This document shows positions 52,801-55,043 of a DNA stretch of 55,043 bases, in pieces. Made by a program: the position numbers and the translations under genes. How positions within the stretch are numbered: the stretch's first letter is position 1; the number at the start of each line of letters is the position of its first letter. The notes beneath the pieces were generated by a model. It did no database searches. It worked only from the letters and a program-made list of their open reading frames with translations, and was not told the DNA's origin. The stretch comes from Variovorax sp. KK3 (GTDB lineage: Bacteria > Pseudomonadota > Gammaproteobacteria > Burkholderiales > Burkholderiaceae_C), in the NCBI RefSeq assembly GCF_001984055.1, contig NZ_LYVO01000045.1, positions 1 through 55,043 of the forward strand, read 5' to 3'.

Positions 52801-53620
52801 GCCGGCTTGCGCCGCCCTGCGTGGGCGCGCCGCCCCGCAGCGCCACCTCGTCGAAGAACACGCGCCAGCGCGCGCCGTCGCGCTCCACATGGCTCACGCG
52901 TGCGCCCGTGAAGATCTGCGCGCCGTGGTTGTGCGCATCGGGCAGGTAGTTCATGCGCGTGGTGTTCTTGGCGCCGGCGTTGCAGCCGCTCGTGCAGTCG
53001 CCGCACAGGTTGCAGCGCGGCTGCGCCACGCCGAAGGGGTTGATCTGGTCGACGAAGTTCACCGCGATCGGCGGCCGCAGGAAGGGCTTCTTCATCGTCG
53101 CGGCCGATTTCTGCAGCGCCATCAGCTTGTTGAGCGGCGGGAAGTCCTTCGAGCCTTCGGGGTAGGGTGACGGGTCGAGCATCTGCCTCGCCCGCGCGAC
53201 GTAGGGCTCGAGCAGCGTCTTGTCGCGGCGGAACTCGGCGGGCCAGGGGGTCGCGTCGAACAGGCGCGGGTCGATTTCGAGCGCGACGTTGGCGTTGATC
53301 AGCGAGGTGCCCCCGAGCCCGCAGCCCACCATGGCCAGCATGTCGTCGTTCAGGTGCAGGTTGTACAGGCCGTCGGGCGCGCCGAGCTTGCCGCGCGCGC
53401 CGTCGACCTGCATGTCGGCCCGTGCGCCGGCCATGTCGTTCGGAAACTCGCCGGGCAGGATCTCGCGGCCGCGTTCGAGCACGCAGACCGTCTGGCCGGC
53501 GCGCGCCAGGCGCGATGCCGCCACGCCGGCGCCGTAGCCGGAGCCGACGACGACCACGGTGTAGTGGGGCTCGATCTCGCCGACCGGCCGCGAGATGGGG
53601 GCGAAGGTCGTCATCGTCAT
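49853..53620 (-). CDS. GMC oxidoreductase fused to an alpha/beta hydrolase (cholesterol-oxidase-like)
   Basis: A 1255-residue fusion. Residues 1-590 are an FAD-dependent GMC oxidoreductase: Rossmann GSGYGAG (26-32), a four-Cys segment CNLCGDCTSGCNAGAKNTT, HPLGGCGMG, and VCDGAVLPGAAGVNPLLTISALAERT. Residues about 620-870 form a middle domain of unknown fold (EFTETMHGWISTDAV, then the YEMMLQRGEGRLRFKG region). Residues about 900-1255 are an alpha/beta hydrolase with nucleophile elbow AIAHCVGSMS, so the nucleophile position is Cys (C1026) as in PHA synthases; acid and base candidates are in GADNQLFF and GYAHMDLF. Likely substrates are sterols or other hydrophobic alcohols. The start at 53620 overlaps the metallophosphoesterase stop by ATGA. 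Confidence 0.9.
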   Translation of the reverse strand: MTMTTFAPISRPVGEIEPHYTVVVVGSGYGAGVAASRLARAGQTVCVLERGREILPGEFPNDMAGARADMQVDGARGKLGAPDGLYNLHLNDDMLAMVGCGLGGTSLINANVALEIDPRLFDATPWPAEFRRDKTLLEPYVARARQMLDPSPYPEGSKDFPPLNKLMALQKSAATMKKPFLRPPIAVNFVDQINPFGVAQPRCNLCGDCTSGCNAGAKNTTRMNYLPDAHNHGAQIFTGARVSHVERDGARWRVFFDEVALRGGAPTQGGASRRSVTADVVMLGAGALGSTEILLRSKANGLPLSDRVGQRFSGNGDVLALGYNSYWQSGTDAQGQATQAGIHGVGAGRNELAAEQLPGPCITGVIDMRGTAEVSEGLVIEEGVIPGALAPMLTPALFFSDAMDGGEFAYGAAQAKSRLLDAQALGEAVQNDPGSLTALAYSGAVARTQTYLVMSVDDAAGRLQLEDDRLRIRWPGAGDSPTIARDEAWLRAANDAVQGQFIPNPLSAESLGRKLITVHPLGGCGMGDDASQGVVDHQGRVFAGTEGVAVHEGLYVCDGAVLPGAAGVNPLLTISALAERTCQNLCDARGWTLDLGMAARKPLPPGGAAEPPAPAPPASLLERLEREIASIAHDAEALVQSAAGHLEAGAIDLAKFAIKKLIENDPALLSPSFEFTETMHGWISTDAVVPRSEGARRIADDYELASAWGRVNDQPMRFELTIHTPDLYQMVTDPTHAASITGTVDCPSLWPEPMPVASGVFHLLPADAQRVETWTMTYEMMLQRGEGRLRFKGHKVLHQRPGSSPWTDTTTLFVRVHDADGAACPVVAQGILTLDLEDLMWQASTIKLEPPANLLGVVEQQVPAARDAINAIYLAKFGGFFATTLFRAYGGLLSDLNNFPALDLPHLHRRELHAPLPVVHSVEVGDGFRIKLTRYLGGTRGPVVLAPGFSVRASSFATDTVDQNLVEALCAQGYDVWLFDYRASPDSGSPIAPFTIDDIARIDWPAAVRFILSATGAPDLQAIAHCVGSMSLLMALLDGMTGVRSIVSSQLTLHPVTNWLNYAKADLGLARLLEGYAPLQDRFDSVPGTTDLDREIDTLAWKVPVPHGEECKNPLCRRVFSIFGPSYAHAQLNHATHTALTEMFGCVSLRPFEQLSLMMQQAKAVDSKGRDSYVVPGKAHRLALPIAFVAGADNQLFFPETCIRTQRWLSAHNDPALYTRQVFDGYAHMDLFVGRDAARDVFPYLIAQLEKPGPR

Positions 53621-55043
53621 GCCCTCGCCTTGCCGGCCGTCATGGCGGCCCGTGCAGTCACCACCGCGACCGAGGCGTCGAAGAACTCGTCGAGCAGCAG
53701 CGTGGCGCGGCTCTCCGTCGCTTGCTGCGCATTGCGCGAGAAGGCGTCCCAGGCCGGCCGCGTGCGCTCGACGGCGGCCGACAAGGCGGCCAGCATCGGG
53801 TTGTCGCGGTCGCGGAAGCCGCCCACGCCGCGCGCGTGCACCGGCGTGATGCTGCCGTTCACCGGGTCGTTGAACAGGCGCAGCGCCGCGATGTCGAGCG
53901 CCTCGCCGATGAACATGGCCGACGCGCCCTGGGCCGACGCCATGGTCGGCTGGTCCATCACCCAGCCGCCGGTGTTGAACACGCCGACCGGCCGGTCGAA
54001 GCCCGCCACCGGCAGCTCGTCCTCGAAGGGCTTGTGGCTGTGGCCGAAGACGAAACTCAGCTCCAGCGCCGAGGCGTCGAGCCCGGCCTGTTCCAGCTCC
54101 AGCTTCACCGGGCCCGACAGGAACCAGCGCAGGTCGGCCGTGTCGTCGGTGCTCATCACCTGCGCGTAGCCGTCGCGCTGCGACTCGGCGCCCCGGCCCA
54201 GCGTGGCGTCGAGCGCACCCAGCACCAGCTGCCGGAGCGTGACGCCCTGGAACACGTCGAGGCTGCCGCTCATGCCGAGGCTGCTGTCGAGCTTGGACAC
54301 CAGCAGCGCGGCCAGGCGCTGGGTGAAGTCGTGCGAGGCGGCGGCGTCGCGCATCACCTCGTAGAGCTTGCCGGCCCCGGCGCCGGTCACCCCCGAGCTG
54401 CCCAGGTCCGACCACATGAAGTCGACCCAGGCGCCGTTCTGGCTTTCCAGGTCCGACACCGTCACGCGGGCCGGGTTGCGCCCCGCGCTGCGGCCCGGCG
54501 CCTGCGCGTTGAGGATGGTCATCACCCGGTACATCGGGTCGATGTAGTGGCCGTGGTGCAGCACCACGCAGCGGCGCCTGGCCGGGTCGAGCAGGCCGAG
54601 GTTCGGGTAGGCGATCTCCACCCGCGCGTCGGCCAGCCCGGCGCAGCCCCGCATCAGCTGCGTGAGCATCGACGAGGCGATGCGCGAGGCGCCGGGCTCC
54701 TCGAGCGCCGGCTCGAACAGGGCCGTGTGCTCGATCAGGTCGTCGCCGATGCGGCCCTGCGCCAGCGCGTCCAGGTAGTGCTGGTCCTGCGCGATGCGCC
54801 ACAGGTGGTGGTCGTGGTTGCCCGGCACGTACAGCACGCGCGGCGCGAAGAGCGGCCGGCCGTCGTCCTGCATCACCGTCTGCACGAACGCGCGGAAGGC
54901 GGCAGCCACGTCGCCCATGGGCGAGAGCCCCATGTCGAGCACGTCGCCCAGCAGGATCAGCGTGGGCGGCGGGCCCTCCATCGCGCCCAGCAGCGCGCTC
55001 AGGGCGCGGCCGAAGGCGATCTGGGTCTCGCTCGGGCGGGCGG
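53617..55043 (-). CDS. Metallophosphoesterase family protein (5' end beyond window)
   Basis: The visible 475 codons encode a calcineurin-like metallophosphoesterase. Motifs in order: LLGDVLDMG (GD), YVPGNHDHHL (GNHD), VLHHGHYIDP (GH) and FVFGHSHKPFED (GHxH), so the two-metal site is complete except that the first Asp motif lies upstream of the edge. The frame is open to base 55043 with no start, so the gene is partial. It is coupled by a 4-nt overlap to the oxidoreductase-hydrolase gene, which suggests a joint role on a lipid-like or phosphorylated substrate. Confidence 0.88.
   Translation of the reverse strand, partial: ARPSETQIAFGRALSALLGAMEGPPPTLILLGDVLDMGLSPMGDVAAAFRAFVQTVMQDDGRPLFAPRVLYVPGNHDHHLWRIAQDQHYLDALAQGRIGDDLIEHTALFEPALEEPGASRIASSMLTQLMRGCAGLADARVEIAYPNLGLLDPARRRCVVLHHGHYIDPMYRVMTILNAQAPGRSAGRNPARVTVSDLESQNGAWVDFMWSDLGSSGVTGAGAGKLYEVMRDAAASHDFTQRLAALLVSKLDSSLGMSGSLDVFQGVTLRQLVLGALDATLGRGAESQRDGYAQVMSTDDTADLRWFLSGPVKLELEQAGLDASALELSFVFGHSHKPFEDELPVAGFDRPVGVFNTGGWVMDQPTMASAQGASAMFIGEALDIAALRLFNDPVNGSITPVHARGVGGFRDRDNPMLAALSAAVERTRPAWDAFSRNAQQATESRATLLLDEFFDASVAVVTARAAMTAGKARA

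Noticed and set aside
49514..53170. 1218-codon plus-strand open frame opposite the GMC oxidoreductase
   Set aside because: Arg/Ala/His/Gln-rich composition with no family-like sequence; it is a GC-skew shadow of the real gene.
49853..54802. One 1649-codon frame joining metallophosphoesterase DNA and the GMC oxidoreductase
   Set aside because: The metallophosphoesterase reads in another frame; the ATGA overlap at 53617-53620 marks two separate genes.

Overview
The window is about 55 kb of GC-rich chromosome from a Gram-negative betaproteobacterium, most likely a Comamonadaceae member close to Variovorax. The basis is very high GC with long antisense shadow frames, a Gram-negative diffuse porin, a CadR/CzcI-type metal cluster, a Hmu-type heme operon and a LigD/Ku pair. 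The genus is inferred from protein style; no 16S gene is present. No rRNA, tRNA, CRISPR array, transposase or integrase was seen.

Layout. (1) 1-4029: metal efflux and resistance, with cadA/zntA P-type ATPase, czcI and the start of a czcC-like outer-membrane factor on the minus strand, and a divergent MerR-family cadR. The shared intergenic region holds a MerR-type operator and four 13-bp-spaced repeats. (2) 4063-4980: an LpxO-like lipid A hydroxylase. (3) 5141-11648: a heme uptake operon, hmuR-hmuS-VOC protein-hmuT-hmuU-hmuV, with 4-nt overlaps through most of it. (4) 11856-19697: an accessory block of lower GC. It carries a complete ABC-three-component (ABC-3C) conflict system (nuclease-like effector, middle component, DUF3732-type ATPase), followed on the same strand by a PP2C phosphatase, a Ser/Thr kinase with an FHA-like tail and a Ser/Thr kinase with a C-terminal cold-shock-like domain. 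A 0.74-kb stretch with no convincing gene follows. This block is the most exciting part of the window. (5) 20436-29096: housekeeping and metabolism, with type-2 argC and a divergent LysR regulator, isochorismatase-like hydrolase, a second Asp/Asn beta-hydroxylase, thiL, a YbdK-like carboxylate-amine ligase, a CPA2 antiporter, apaG and rpe. (6) 29190-34946: aspartoacylase-like hydrolase, an orphan HATPase-like protein, a small membrane protein, a porin and a BaeSR-like two-component pair. (7) 35073-42648: a stress and DNA-repair cluster, with a trypsin-like protease, a LigD-like protein that lacks the ligase domain, a convergent Ku, a transglutaminase-like protein, a 48-residue membrane peptide gene and the large catalase KatE. 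(8) 42934-49887: a glycine-rich autotransporter and an OmpR-type winged-helix/STAND/TPR regulator. (9) 49853-55043: a 1255-residue GMC oxidoreductase-alpha/beta hydrolase fusion, translationally coupled to a metallophosphoesterase that runs off the window.

How the genes may work together. The accessory block reads as one six-gene co-directional unit. Its first half is a known class of predicted anti-invader system. Its second half is a reversible phosphorylation module whose last kinase may sense nucleic acid through its cold-shock-like domain. Joining these two halves, and fusing a kinase to a cold-shock-like domain, are the parts I would test first. The stress cluster pairs Ku with a LigD that has phosphoesterase and polymerase domains but no ligase, so a ligase would have to come from elsewhere.
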